The notes under the pieces are model-generated. The model was not told the DNA's origin and did no database searches. It saw only the letters and a list, made by a program, of their open reading frames with translations. Made by a program: the position numbers and the translations under genes. Below, in pieces: positions 9,711 through 21,262 of a DNA stretch of 64,000 nt. The number at the start of each line of letters is the position of its first letter. The stretch's first letter is position 1. This DNA is from Blattabacterium cuenoti (lineage in GTDB: Bacteria; Bacteroidota; Bacteroidia; Flavobacteriales; Blattabacteriaceae), in the NCBI RefSeq assembly GCF_014252275.1, contig NZ_CP059214.1:497053-561052 (forward strand), given 5' to 3'.

Positions 9711-9738
9711 TTCTAACATTATATGATATATGTTAGAA
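9711..9738. promoter_or_regulatory. Second inverted repeat between acpP and the pseudogene
   Basis: Perfect 9-bp arms TTCTAACAT and ATGTTAGAA (9711-9719 and 9730-9738) are separated by 10 nt and followed by a T-rich stretch. Operator-like symmetry or a weak hairpin are both possible. Function is not known. Confidence 0.4.
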
Positions 9739-9766
9739 ATACAATTTTTTTATCAATGTTTTTCGA

Positions 9767-10154
9767 ATGAATCAAAAAAAATCCTTCAATACGTTGTTCA
9801 TTAAAAGGAATATTCATGAAATTAGGAATAAAAATTTTTTAACAGTTTTTTCCCAATCAATAGATCTTTCCATGTTTTACAGAAATATTATTTGTATTCA
9901 TTCCATTCTTGAATTAAGAAGTATGAAACTTAAAGATCAAAATCATGGTAAATATGTTTTACTTCAAGAATCCTTAAAAAAAACCTATTAAAAAACATGA
10001 AATGGATCTACTTTCACATTCCTTCTCAATAAATAAAAAAAAACATAAAGATTCAGAATTTTTCATTTTTTTTGGTGATACAGAATGTTTAGAAAGTATA
10101 TTATGGGGTTCATATTTTATCATGAAATATCAAAAAAAATTATCAAGTTTATAA
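9767..10154 (+). pseudogene. Unrecognised frameshifted gene remnant
   Basis: A 74-codon open frame from 9767 stops at 9989-9991 just after an A8 run (9976-9983). Shifting frame by one base at that run continues an open, protein-like frame (EMDLLSHSF, then FFGDTECLESILWGSYF) to TAA at 10152-10154. Removing one A would give one frame of 129 codons including the stop. The family is not recognised. It lies between the divergent acpP and the atpC gene. It is either a decayed small gene or one read by polymerase slippage; as it stands it is broken. Confidence 0.45.
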
Positions 10155-10201
10155 AAATTTTTATCGTTCATGAATAATGATTCTTTCTTATACTTATATT
10201 C

Positions 10202-10438
10202 TTATAAAAGAATTAAAACATTGTTTTTATATACCTGCAAAATACCTGAATCAATTTGTATTTTTTTTTTAGATTTTGAATTTTTTAAAGAGCATTCCAA
10301 AAATCCACTTTTTAATAAAGAAATAAATGACGTATGATTTTCTAATATTTGAAAATATCCATCAATGCCAGGTACTATGATAGAAACAATATTTGATTGA
10401 AATACTATTTTTTTTTGATCTATAATTTTTAAATCCAT
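10202..10438 (-). CDS. atpC: ATP synthase epsilon subunit
   Basis: 78-aa short epsilon subunit consisting only of the N-terminal beta-sandwich domain (DLKIIDQKK, PGIDGYFQILENHTSFIS, GILQVYKNNVLIL). The C-terminal helical regulatory domain of E. coli-type subunits is absent, as is common in Bacteroidota. It couples the F1 central stalk to the c-ring. It follows atpD after 9 nt. The remaining atp genes are not in this window, matching the split atpDC arrangement of Bacteroidota. Confidence 0.9.
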   Translation of the reverse strand: MDLKIIDQKKIVFQSNIVSIIVPGIDGYFQILENHTSFISLLKSGFLECSLKNSKSKKKIQIDSGILQVYKNNVLILL

Positions 10439-10447
10439 AAAAAATAT

Positions 10448-12292
<1,845 letters not shown>

Positions 12293-14929
12293 GTGAAACA
12301 AGAAATCATAGAAATCATAGAAGATCTTTTAAGAAAAAAGTATTTGTTAAATCATCAACTTATTTTTTTATCAAAAGATCCATCGATTATAGAATTTATA
12401 CAAAAAGAATATGGCTCCTATTTTAAACAAAATCAAAATCAATTTTTGACAATTAAGAAATTCTCAGAAAAGATTACTGGTTTAAAACAAATAGATAATT
12501 ATTGCGTATTTACTCATTTTCTTTCATTTATAAGAAAAAATGATTTTTTAGAAAAAAAATTCGTTCAGTTTATTAAATGGATTCCTATCATTATTAATGA
12601 TTTTCAAATCATTGATGGAAATCTTCTGAATCACAAGTATTTTTTTAAACTTCTTATTTCTGAAGAAAAAATCACAAAATGGAACACAAGTTCTATAGAA
12701 GAAAAAAGATTTATTTTTTGGGAAAAAATTTATCATTATTATAACCTTTTACAATCTCACCTATTAAAAAAAGGATACGCTTACAAAGAAATGCTTTTTC
12801 AACAATGTATAAATCATTTAAATGCATTTTTTAAAAAAAGTTTGAATGTAAAAATTCTATTTTTTTTTACAAAACATTCGATAATCAATAGATTAGAAGA
12901 AAAAATTGTACAAAAAATTCGTGAGATTCCTCAATGTATCTTATATGAATTGAATAAAAATTCGATAACAAATCATTTTAGGAAAAATGAATCTATATCT
13001 TATTCAGAAAAAATAAAAAATTTAGAGATAATTAGTGTATCCAACGAAATTGAACAAATCAAAGTCATAGAAGAAATAATATCCCATCAATATATTTTAC
13101 CTCGTAAAATTTTAATTATTCCTTGTAATCATAGTATGATTATTCCATTAATATATTCTGTAAAAAAAAAATTAAAAATCAATATTTCATCAAATATAAA
13201 ATATCCTTTAAAACATGTTCCAATTCATAAAACTTTTCAAGCAATATTCCAATTTTTCTTATTAAAAAAACACAAAAGAGGAATTATGAATAGGAATGAT
13301 ATAGAAAAAATTATTACAAATGGATATATTTTAAAATTCTTTTCAAAAAAAAATTCTTTTATAAAAAAATTCTATGATTTAAATGATTCGGAAATTATAT
13401 CAATTGATTTTATAAAACAATGTTCGTTTCCATATGATTTACAGATGATTTTACAAACGGATATCCATGATATTAAAAATGTTTTAAAAGGAATATTAAG
13501 TTTCATAAGAAAATCATCCAATTTATTATTGGACAATGTGAAAAAACATAAAATAGAATTACAATTCCTTCTAAAACTAGAATGTTTAATATTTAGATTA
13601 AAAATTTTTATAAGAAAAAAAATAATTCCTCTATTCAGTATAGAGGATTTATTTCATATATATGAACAATTTGTTAAAATTGAACAAATTAATTATCGAA
13701 AAAAAAATTATTTAGGATTATCAATTAAAAATTTTACAGAAAATTTTTTAGAAAAATTTGATTTAACAATCATTACTTCTTTCAATGAAGGGGTAATTCC
13801 TACAAAAAATTATTCTTATATCCATGAATCTTTCATTCCTATTGAATTACAAAAAAGATTCGAAATGAATATGTATAAAAACAATTATTACTTTCATCAT
13901 TTCATAAGAATTTTTTACGCATCAAAAAAAACTTACATTCTCTTTAAAGATCAAACAGATGAAATTAGTCGTGGAGAAATTCATTCTTTAATTCATCGAT
14001 TGAAAATTAATTTACAAACATTAATTAAAAAAAAAACATTTTCAATTCAAAAGAAAAAAATAAAATACACACTTACTATTAAAAAACAAAGTACGATTAT
14101 TCAACGTTTTAATGAATTAAAAATCAAAGGTTTATCTCCAACTTCTATAAAGTTATATAATCAAAATCCTATTCTTTTTTATTGTAAAAAAATCCTAAAT
14201 ATAAAAGAAAAAAAGTCATTTAATATGCAAATAGGTGCCATAATTCATGATATCATAAAAATATTATACAAACCGATACAAGGATGTCCTATTACTATAG
14301 AAAAAATTAAAAATATGAAAAATAGAATCAATCCTACAATAAAAAAATACTTTTTAGAAAAAAAAAAAATTATAGAAGGTAAAAACGTATTGTATTATTC
14401 TATTATTAAAAATTATCTATATAATTTTATTTCTTGGGATGAAAATCATATCAAAAAAGGACATCAAGTAATTCTTAAAAAAATCGAATATAATATGTCA
14501 ACTTTACTCCATTTAAAAAATGAAAAAGTAAAAATACATGGTATTATCGATCGCATTGATGAAATAGATGGAATGACTAGAATTCTCGATTATAAAATAG
14601 GATTCTCAAAAAAAAAAAAAATACAAATATCTATTAATCAATACAAGGAAATATTTATTAATCCTAATTATGCAAATGTAATGCAATTAATGATATATAT
14701 TTATTTGTGGTTCAAATCAAAAAGAAAAAGAGTCTCCGCATCCATATCCATAATTTCTCCTATAAAAAGCGATAAATTATTTTTAATTCCTATATTTTTT
14801 TTAAAAAAAAATAAAAATATGATTACCTATGAAGAGTATAAAAAAAAAATTCTTCCTTTTCTTATTGAAAGGATTCTATCTATTTTTGATCTTAAACAAC
14901 CAATGATTGAAAATCTTAATGATTATTGA
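12293..14929 (+). CDS. RecB/AddB-type PD-(D/E)XK nuclease (inactive helicase-like N-terminus)
   Basis: 878-aa protein starting at GTG (12293). The C-terminal quarter is a RecB-family nuclease: LSPTSIKLYNQNP and FNMQIGAIIHDIIK, then HGIIDRIDE with the metal-binding Asp, RILDYKIG (D-x-K) and QLMIYIYLW (the Q-x3-Y motif). The long N-terminal part looks like the inactivated helicase domain of AddB proteins, without a clear Walker A. It should act with an AddA/RecB helicase, encoded elsewhere, in double-strand break repair. A14 at 14608-14621 follows the D-x-K motif directly. The last 14 nt overlap leuB. The stop is TGA. Confidence 0.82.
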   Translation: MKQEIIEIIEDLLRKKYLLNHQLIFLSKDPSIIEFIQKEYGSYFKQNQNQFLTIKKFSEKITGLKQIDNYCVFTHFLSFIRKNDFLEKKFVQFIKWIPIIINDFQIIDGNLLNHKYFFKLLISEEKITKWNTSSIEEKRFIFWEKIYHYYNLLQSHLLKKGYAYKEMLFQQCINHLNAFFKKSLNVKILFFFTKHSIINRLEEKIVQKIREIPQCILYELNKNSITNHFRKNESISYSEKIKNLEIISVSNEIEQIKVIEEIISHQYILPRKILIIPCNHSMIIPLIYSVKKKLKINISSNIKYPLKHVPIHKTFQAIFQFFLLKKHKRGIMNRNDIEKIITNGYILKFFSKKNSFIKKFYDLNDSEIISIDFIKQCSFPYDLQMILQTDIHDIKNVLKGILSFIRKSSNLLLDNVKKHKIELQFLLKLECLIFRLKIFIRKKIIPLFSIEDLFHIYEQFVKIEQINYRKKNYLGLSIKNFTENFLEKFDLTIITSFNEGVIPTKNYSYIHESFIPIELQKRFEMNMYKNNYYFHHFIRIFYASKKTYILFKDQTDEISRGEIHSLIHRLKINLQTLIKKKTFSIQKKKIKYTLTIKKQSTIIQRFNELKIKGLSPTSIKLYNQNPILFYCKKILNIKEKKSFNMQIGAIIHDIIKILYKPIQGCPITIEKIKNMKNRINPTIKKYFLEKKKIIEGKNVLYYSIIKNYLYNFISWDENHIKKGHQVILKKIEYNMSTLLHLKNEKVKIHGIIDRIDEIDGMTRILDYKIGFSKKKKIQISINQYKEIFINPNYANVMQLMIYIYLWFKSKRKRVSASISIISPIKSDKLFLIPIFFLKKNKNMITYEEYKKKILPFLIERILSIFDLKQPMIENLNDY

Positions 14930-15977
14930 TATATGTTACTATATAATTTCCTACTTCACTGGTAGTCCTTGATAAAGGACAGGAACAAAGATCTTTGGTA
15001 ATAATTCCATGTTTTATAGAGTGATTCACTGCTTCTATTAAAAGTTTTTGTTCTTTATACATTCCAAAATATTCTAACATCATAGATGCAGATAAAATAC
15101 ATCCTATCGGGTTAGCGATATTTTTTCCTTTTGCTTGAGGATAAGAACCATGTACCGGTTCAAATATAGGCGTTCCATATCCAATGGAAGAAGAAGGTAA
15201 TAATCCTAAAGATCCAATTAAAACACTTGAAAGATCTGATAAAATATCTCCAAACATATTATCTGTTAAAATAATATCAAATTTTGAAGGAGTTAAAATG
15301 ATTTGCATAGCTGCGTTGTCAACGTATAAAAAATTCAACGTTACTTCTGGATAATCTTTTCCCATTTTACAAATTACTTCTCTCCATAAACGAGATGTTT
15401 CCAGTACATTAGATTTATCTACCAACGTTAATTTTTTTGTTCTATTCATAGCTGCATGAAAAGCATGATACCCAATTCTTTCGATTTCTTTTTTAGAGTA
15501 CGTACAATGATCATAAGCAATGTCTCCATTTTTTATTCTTCCTTTCTTTCCAAAATAAATGCCCCCCGTTAATTCACGATATATCACAAAATTCACTCCG
15601 TTTAATAATTCTTTTTTAATAGGAGATTGATTCGAAAGAGTATTATAGAAGAATATGGGACGTATATTGCAATATGCCTTCATGGATTTACGTAATTTTA
15701 ATAAACCGTCTTCTGGTCTCATTCCTATTGGAAAGTGATCATATTTAGGATCCCCAAAACAACTCAATAAAATTGCATCTGATTTTGAACAGATATTCAT
15801 TGTTTCTTCTGGCATGGGAACTCCAAATTTTTCTATTGCCATTCCTCCTCCTAATACTCTATGATAAGAGAAATGATGTTGATATTTTTTTTCAATAGAT
15901 TTTAAAATTTTTATAGTGGATTCCATAATTTCTGGACCGATTCCATCTCCATCTATTACAGATATTTTTTTTTTCAT
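14916..15977 (-). CDS. leuB: 3-isopropylmalate dehydrogenase
   Basis: Oxidative decarboxylation of 3-isopropylmalate to 2-ketoisocaproate, using NAD. The 353-aa protein shows IDGDGIGPEI, the substrate-binding line LLKLRKSMKAYCNIRP, TDNMFGDILSDL with metal-binding Asp residues, and the NAD-binding region GLLPSSSIG and FEPVHGSYPQAKGKNIANP. It is the last gene of leuA-leuC-leuD-leuB. Its 3' end overlaps the convergent nuclease gene by 14 nt. Confidence 0.97.
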   Translation of the reverse strand: MKKKISVIDGDGIGPEIMESTIKILKSIEKKYQHHFSYHRVLGGGMAIEKFGVPMPEETMNICSKSDAILLSCFGDPKYDHFPIGMRPEDGLLKLRKSMKAYCNIRPIFFYNTLSNQSPIKKELLNGVNFVIYRELTGGIYFGKKGRIKNGDIAYDHCTYSKKEIERIGYHAFHAAMNRTKKLTLVDKSNVLETSRLWREVICKMGKDYPEVTLNFLYVDNAAMQIILTPSKFDIILTDNMFGDILSDLSSVLIGSLGLLPSSSIGYGTPIFEPVHGSYPQAKGKNIANPIGCILSASMMLEYFGMYKEQKLLIEAVNHSIKHGIITKDLCSCPLSRTTSEVGNYIVTYINNH

Positions 15978-15992
15978 GTTTTATTTTCTTTC

Positions 15993-16589
15993 TTAAAAAG
16001 ATATTTTTCGTTTTTTTTCAAAATCTTCTATTTCTTTTTTCATTCCGACTAGAAAATCTAAATCATCATATCCATACAAAAAACATGTTTTTTTGTACGG
16101 ATGTATATGAAAATGTTCATATTCTTTTGTATCTATGATAACCACTTGTTGATTTATTAAATCAATTTTAATTTTTGCTTGTGGATTGTTTTTCGTAAAA
16201 TCAAATAATTTTTTCAAAAAAAAATCTGAAACTTCCACGGGTAATAATCCATTATTTAATGAATTTTCTTTAAAAATATCTGCAAAAAAACTAGATATTA
16301 TTGCTTGAAATCCATAATCTAAAATGGACCATACAGCATGTTCTCTACTTGATCCACAACCAAAATTTCTTCCTGATAAAAGAATTTTTCCTCTTAATTT
16401 TTTATTATTCAATATAAAATCTTTATTTATCGATCCATCTTTATTATAGCGCCAATCAACAAAAAGATTTTTTGAATATATTTTACGGTTAGATTCCTTT
16501 AAAAAACGAGATGGAATAATTTGATCTGTATCTATATCTTCCATAGGAAGAGGAATGATAGTACTCACTAAAATTCTAAATTTTTTCAT
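15993..16589 (-). CDS. leuD: 3-isopropylmalate dehydratase small subunit
   Basis: Swivel domain subunit that joins LeuC to isomerise isopropylmalate. The start chosen is ATG at 16589 ([15 protein letters not shown], 198 aa) because LeuD proteins begin there; an upstream ATG at 16613 would add eight hydrophobic residues. Conserved features are MEDIDTDQIIPSRFLK and LSGRNFGCGSSREHAVW, the swivel signature. It overlaps the end of leuC by 14 nt, which suggests coupled translation. Confidence 0.95.
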   Translation of the reverse strand: MKKFRILVSTIIPLPMEDIDTDQIIPSRFLKESNRKIYSKNLFVDWRYNKDGSINKDFILNNKKLRGKILLSGRNFGCGSSREHAVWSILDYGFQAIISSFFADIFKENSLNNGLLPVEVSDFFLKKLFDFTKNNPQAKIKIDLINQQVVIIDTKEYEHFHIHPYKKTCFLYGYDDLDFLVGMKKEIEDFEKKRKISF

Positions 16590-17982
16590 AAGTATATTTA
16601 TTAATATCAACAATTCTTCCTTCGATCGATATAATAGCGGCCATAAAAGGATTTGTTAATAAAGTTCTAGATCCGATTCCTTGACGTCCTTCAAAATTTC
16701 TGTTAGATGTTGAAACACAATATTCTCCATAAGGTATTTTATCTTCGTTCATCCCTAAACATGCGGAACATCCTGGTTGACGAAAGTCTAATCCAGATTC
16801 TTTAAAGATCAAATCCAATCCTTCGTTTTTAGCTTGTTTTAGTACATGATTTGATCCAGGGACAATCATAGTATGAACATGACTTGCTTTCTTCTTATTT
16901 TTTACAACGGATGCAACTAATCTGAGATCTTCTATTCTTGAATTTGTACAACTTCCTATAAAAACATAATTGATTTTTTTACCAATTAAGGATTCTCCTG
17001 GATGAAATCCCATATATTTTAATGATTTTAATCCATTTTCGTCAAAAAACGATTCCTCTGGAATGTTATCATTTATTTTCATTGCCATTCCTGGATGAGT
17101 TCCATAAGTTATCATGGTATCAATGTTTTCTGCTTGTAAAGAATACTCTTTATCAAAAGAAACATTTTCATCTGTTTTCAACGATTTCCAAAAATTCTTT
17201 TTTTTGTAAAAAGCATTTGTATTACATTTTTTGATATAATCAAAAGTTACTTGATCTGGTTGGATTAATCCCCCTTTTGATCCCATTTCAATACTCATAT
17301 TACAAACGGTCATTCTTTCTTCCATACTCATCTCTGAAAAAACAGATCCACTATATTCTACAAAATATCCTATTCCGGCATCAACTCCTATTTTTGAAAT
17401 AATGTACAGAATAACATCTTTTGCTGTTACATGTTCCTTTAATTTTCCATTTACATAAATAATCATTTTTTTTGGTTTTGATAATAACAAGCATTGACTT
17501 GCCATTACCATGGAAACTTGACTAGTTCCAATACCAAAAGCAATGCAACCAAAGGCTCCATGTGTTGAAGTATGACTATCCCCGCAAACAAGTGTCATTC
17601 CCGGTAAAGTATATCCTAGTTCTGGTCCGATGACATGAACTATTCCATGGTTTTTATTTCCTAGAGGAAACAAATGAGAAATTCCAAATTTTTTACAATT
17701 TTCTGTTAATAAATTGATTTGTTTTTTTGATAAGGAATCTAAAATTGGATGATGTTGATTAATTGTTGGAACATTATGGTCTGCAGTTGCAATAATCTGA
17801 TCCGGTCTAAAAATAGGAAGATTTCTTTTTTTTAATTCTTCAAATGCTTGAGGACTAGTAACTTCATGAATATAATGTCTATCAATATAGAGAATATCAA
17901 TGTTGTTTTCCAATTTTTTTACTACATGATCATCCCAAATTTTATCAAACAATGATTGGGGGGTATGTTTCTTATATAACAT
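16576..17982 (-). CDS. leuC: 3-isopropylmalate dehydratase large subunit
   Basis: Aconitase-family enzyme with a [4Fe-4S] cluster. The 468-aa protein has the first cluster Cys in [13 protein letters not shown] and the other two in [26 protein letters not shown] is also typical. It overlaps leuA by 11 nt and leuD by 14 nt, so leuA-leuC-leuD are tightly coupled. The stop is TAG. The Fe-S cluster would be supplied by the Suf operon at 52-57 kb. Confidence 0.97.
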   Translation of the reverse strand: MLYKKHTPQSLFDKIWDDHVVKKLENNIDILYIDRHYIHEVTSPQAFEELKKRNLPIFRPDQIIATADHNVPTINQHHPILDSLSKKQINLLTENCKKFGISHLFPLGNKNHGIVHVIGPELGYTLPGMTLVCGDSHTSTHGAFGCIAFGIGTSQVSMVMASQCLLLSKPKKMIIYVNGKLKEHVTAKDVILYIISKIGVDAGIGYFVEYSGSVFSEMSMEERMTVCNMSIEMGSKGGLIQPDQVTFDYIKKCNTNAFYKKKNFWKSLKTDENVSFDKEYSLQAENIDTMITYGTHPGMAMKINDNIPEESFFDENGLKSLKYMGFHPGESLIGKKINYVFIGSCTNSRIEDLRLVASVVKNKKKASHVHTMIVPGSNHVLKQAKNEGLDLIFKESGLDFRQPGCSACLGMNEDKIPYGEYCVSTSNRNFEGRQGIGSRTLLTNPFMAAIISIEGRIVDINKYTYEKI

Positions 17983-19177
17983 GTCTACTTATATCAGAAG
18001 ATAAACGTGAAGAATGATTCTTAATAAGATTTGCTTTTTCCAGTATCGTTTCGAGATCTTTGTCCGTGATTTCTTTTTTTCTATCTGCATATTTTAAAAA
18101 AATAGAATACACTAGATCCAAAGAATTTTTCTTCAAAAAATATCCTATTTGTTGATAACGATATTTTAACGCTGCGCGTCCACTTCTTGCAGTTAAAATA
18201 ATAGAAGAATCATTAACTCCTACATCTTTTGGATTAATACTTTCGTATGTTTCTTTTTTTTTAATTACACCATCCTGATGAATTCCAGATGAATGAGAAA
18301 ATGCATTTATACCTACGATAGCTTTATTTGCTGGAATTTTCATTCCTGTATATTTTGAGACTAATCGGCTAATATCTGCGAAACATTGGGTTTTTATATT
18401 AGTGAAAAAATTGAGATGAGGATTTTGTTTAATAATCATAACAATCTCTTCCAAAGAAGTATTTCCTGCTCTTTCTCCAATTCCATTTATAGTACATTCA
18501 ACTTGTTGTGCCCCATTTATAATACCATACAACGAGTTTGCTGTAGACAATCCTAAATCATCATGACAATGAGTAGATATTACTACTTTATGAATTCCTT
18601 TAACATTTTCCATTAAAAATTGAATTTTTTTACCATATTCTTCTGGTAAACAACAACCTGTTGTATCTGGAATATTAATAACGGTTGCTCCACATTTAAT
18701 CACATTTTCACAAATTTTTGATAAAAATTGATTGTCTGTTCTTCCCGCATCTTCAGCATAAAATTCCACATCTTCTACAAATTTTTTTGCATATTTAACC
18801 GCTTCCATCGATTGATCAATGATTTTGTCTAAAGTACTGTTAAATTTATAACGAATATGAACATTCGACGTTCCTATTCCTGTATGAATTCTAGGATATT
18901 TTGCATATTTTAAAGATTCTCCTGCGATTTTTATATCTTTTTCCATTGCTCGAGATAATGCACATACAGTCGTATGGGAGATATTTTTAGAAATTTCTTG
19001 AACAGACTCATAATCTCCTGGACTGGAAATAGGAAATCCTGCTTCAATTACGTCAACTCCCAATTCCTCCAACTTCTTTGCTATTTTTACTTTTTCTTTT
19101 GCATTTAGTTTGCATCCAGGCACTTGTTCTCCATCTCGTAACGAGGTATCAAAAATTTGAATTCTTCTTTTTTCCAT
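17972..19177 (-). CDS. leuA: 2-isopropylmalate synthase, short form
   Basis: First committed step to leucine: acetyl-CoA plus 2-ketoisovalerate. The start chosen is ATG at 19177 ([16 protein letters not shown], 401 aa); the frame runs 10 codons further up. Metal and substrate motifs are [27 protein letters not shown] (H-x-H) and [14 protein letters not shown], followed by [10 protein letters not shown]. The protein ends shortly after the catalytic and linker part, so the C-terminal LeuA dimer domain that binds leucine as inhibitor is absent. It leads the operon leuA-leuC-leuD-leuB and is divergent from the gene at 19.3 kb. Confidence 0.94.
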   Translation of the reverse strand: MEKRRIQIFDTSLRDGEQVPGCKLNAKEKVKIAKKLEELGVDVIEAGFPISSPGDYESVQEISKNISHTTVCALSRAMEKDIKIAGESLKYAKYPRIHTGIGTSNVHIRYKFNSTLDKIIDQSMEAVKYAKKFVEDVEFYAEDAGRTDNQFLSKICENVIKCGATVINIPDTTGCCLPEEYGKKIQFLMENVKGIHKVVISTHCHDDLGLSTANSLYGIINGAQQVECTINGIGERAGNTSLEEIVMIIKQNPHLNFFTNIKTQCFADISRLVSKYTGMKIPANKAIVGINAFSHSSGIHQDGVIKKKETYESINPKDVGVNDSSIILTARSGRAALKYRYQQIGYFLKKNSLDLVYSIFLKYADRKKEITDKDLETILEKANLIKNHSSRLSSDISRHVI

Positions 19178-19337
19178 CCTACATTGATATTTGATTTCTA
19201 AGACCAAATCTATTTTTTAGAGAAAGAAAAGAGAAATATATTATCACAATAATTACAATTTATAATGAATAATATACATATATTATTTGATTATTTATCA
19301 ATATAATAATATAAGAAAAATTACGATATATAATCTT

Positions 19338-20903
19338 ATGAAAAATCGATATGATCATCTATTCTTATTAATACAAACTTTATCACAGTCTGAAAAAAAA
19401 AATTTTAATCTTTACATAAATCGTATAGAAAAGAATAAAAATGCAAAGTTTATACAGCTATTTGAAATTTTAATAAAAATGCATTTTTATGATGAAAAAA
19501 AAATATTAGATAATACAAATATTAAAAAAAATCAGCTTTCCAATATCAAAGGATATTTATATAAACAAATTTTGATGAGTATCAAAAAACAACATACAAA
19601 AACAAATTATGATATTCAAATACGTGAATATCTAGATTTTTCAAAAATTTTATATAACAAAGGGTTATACATACAAAGTTTAAAACTTTTAGGAAAAGCA
19701 AAAATTATAGCAAGAAATTATCAATATAGTACAATTTTATTAGAATTAATAGAATTCGAAAAAATGATAGAATCTCTGCATATTACAAGAAGTCTTTGTA
19801 CTAGATCATATGAACTTTCTGTAGAATCAAAAGAATTAGTGGAAAGAATACAATATAGTAATGCTCTTTCTAATTTATCATTAGAATTATATGGTTTATA
19901 TTTAAAAGTTGGATGTGTAAGAAATGAAAAAGATCGTATTTTCATAGAAACATATTTTCGAACTAATCTTCCAAAATTCAATATAGAAAAGCTTCATTTT
20001 TATGAAAAGTTATTTCTTTATCAATCACAAATGTGGTATCATTATATAAGACAAGATTTTCTTATGTGCTATAGATCTTCTAAAAAATGGGTGAAACTTT
20101 TTAAAAATCATCCTGATGCAAAAAAAATATCTCCTATAAGTTATATAAAAGGATATCATTATTTATTAGATACCCTTTTTTATTTAAATCATTATTACAA
20201 ATTTACGAGTGTTCTTTATCAGTTTGAAACGGAAGTAAAAAACGGTGGAATATTAATCAATGAAAATACAGAAATTTTAATTTTTATGTATAAATACACG
20301 AATCGAATTAATAAACATTACATGGAAGGTACTTTTTCTGAAGGAGTGAAGAAGATTATTCCATCTTTAATGTTCAATCTTAAAAAAATGTATAAAAGAA
20401 TGGATGCTCATTATATTATGGTTTTATATTATAAAATTTCTTGTCTATATTTTGGGAGTGGAGATTATAAAAATACTATTCAATATTTATCAAATATTAT
20501 AGAAAGTAAAAAAGAACATTTACGACAAGATTTACAATGTTTTTCTAGATTATTATATTTAATTGCCTGTTACGAAAGTGGATTAGATGAAAATTTGGAT
20601 CAAAAAATTCATTCCACATATAAGTTTTTTATTAAAATGAACGATTGGTACCAAGTTCAAAAAGAAATCATTTTTTTCTTCAAAAATTTAGGAAATGTTT
20701 ATCCACATCAAATCAAAAATCAATTTAAAAAATTAAAAGAAAAATTAATAAAATATTATGAACATCCTTATGAAAAAAGAACATTTTTATATTTAGATAT
20801 TATTTCTTGGTTATCATCTAAAATAGAAAATAAACCCGTAGAAATTATTATAAGAGAAAAATTTCTAAAAAAAAATAAAATAAACAATTATCACTTTAAA
20901 TGA
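19338..20903 (+). CDS. Conserved Bacteroidota-type protein of unknown function, helical repeats
   Basis: Not recognised at family level. The start chosen is ATG at 19338 (MKNRYDHLFLLIQTLS, 521 aa); a longer frame from 19287 adds 17 unlikely residues. The protein is almost all amphipathic helices rich in Lys, Tyr and Leu, in a pattern resembling tetratricopeptide-like repeats, with no signal peptide or membrane segment. The gene is divergent from leuA and overlaps the next gene by 13 nt tail-to-tail. Its full length and retention in a reduced genome suggest selection. A scaffold role is only a guess. Confidence 0.7.
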   Translation: MKNRYDHLFLLIQTLSQSEKKNFNLYINRIEKNKNAKFIQLFEILIKMHFYDEKKILDNTNIKKNQLSNIKGYLYKQILMSIKKQHTKTNYDIQIREYLDFSKILYNKGLYIQSLKLLGKAKIIARNYQYSTILLELIEFEKMIESLHITRSLCTRSYELSVESKELVERIQYSNALSNLSLELYGLYLKVGCVRNEKDRIFIETYFRTNLPKFNIEKLHFYEKLFLYQSQMWYHYIRQDFLMCYRSSKKWVKLFKNHPDAKKISPISYIKGYHYLLDTLFYLNHYYKFTSVLYQFETEVKNGGILINENTEILIFMYKYTNRINKHYMEGTFSEGVKKIIPSLMFNLKKMYKRMDAHYIMVLYYKISCLYFGSGDYKNTIQYLSNIIESKKEHLRQDLQCFSRLLYLIACYESGLDENLDQKIHSTYKFFIKMNDWYQVQKEIIFFFKNLGNVYPHQIKNQFKKLKEKLIKYYEHPYEKRTFLYLDIISWLSSKIENKPVEIIIREKFLKKNKINNYHFK

Positions 20904-21241
20904 CAAAAAATTCCTAAAAATAACATTATAAAATAGGTAAATATATAATGGATGATGTATTCTAAAGAAACTTCGTATTTTTCAAATAAAAAATAAAAGA
21001 GGATAAAAGATATCAAAAATATTTTTAAAAAAGTAGTATATATATGAACTTTAATAAATGATTTATATTTATTTTTCATTGATAAACATAGAAGAAAAAA
21101 ACCATTATTGATGGGTAGTAAAAATATATATATTTTCAATATAAATTGATATAATTTTCCGAAAAAAAACATGATGAAAAATAAATGAATAATACTAAAA
21201 AAAAAAGTTAAATAAATGTGCAATTTCATTTTTTTGATCAT
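20891..21241 (-). CDS. Small four-helix membrane protein, unknown
   Basis: 116 residues with four hydrophobic segments (LHIYLTFFFSIIHLFFIMFFF, FILKIYIFLLPINNGFFLLCL, the FLKIFLISFILFYFLF region and IIHYIFTYFIMLFLGIF) joined by short charged loops, as in a small inner-membrane protein. No family is recognised; flavobacterial DUF6168-type or AtpI-like proteins have a similar layout. It lies head-to-head with tyrS, only about 20-30 nt apart, and its 3' end overlaps the preceding gene by 13 nt. Starts at 21241 or 21229 are both possible. It could be a chance frame in AT-rich DNA. Confidence 0.55.
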   Translation of the reverse strand: MIKKMKLHIYLTFFFSIIHLFFIMFFFGKLYQFILKIYIFLLPINNGFFLLCLSMKNKYKSFIKVHIYTTFLKIFLISFILFYFLFEKYEVSLEYIIHYIFTYFIMLFLGIFCHLK

Positions 21242-21262
21242 AAAAAATATTGTTATTATACA

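Noticed and set aside
19178..19337. Attenuator or T-box leader for leuA
   Set aside because: The divergent gap is short, and no leucine-codon leader peptide, specifier loop or terminator hairpin was found.
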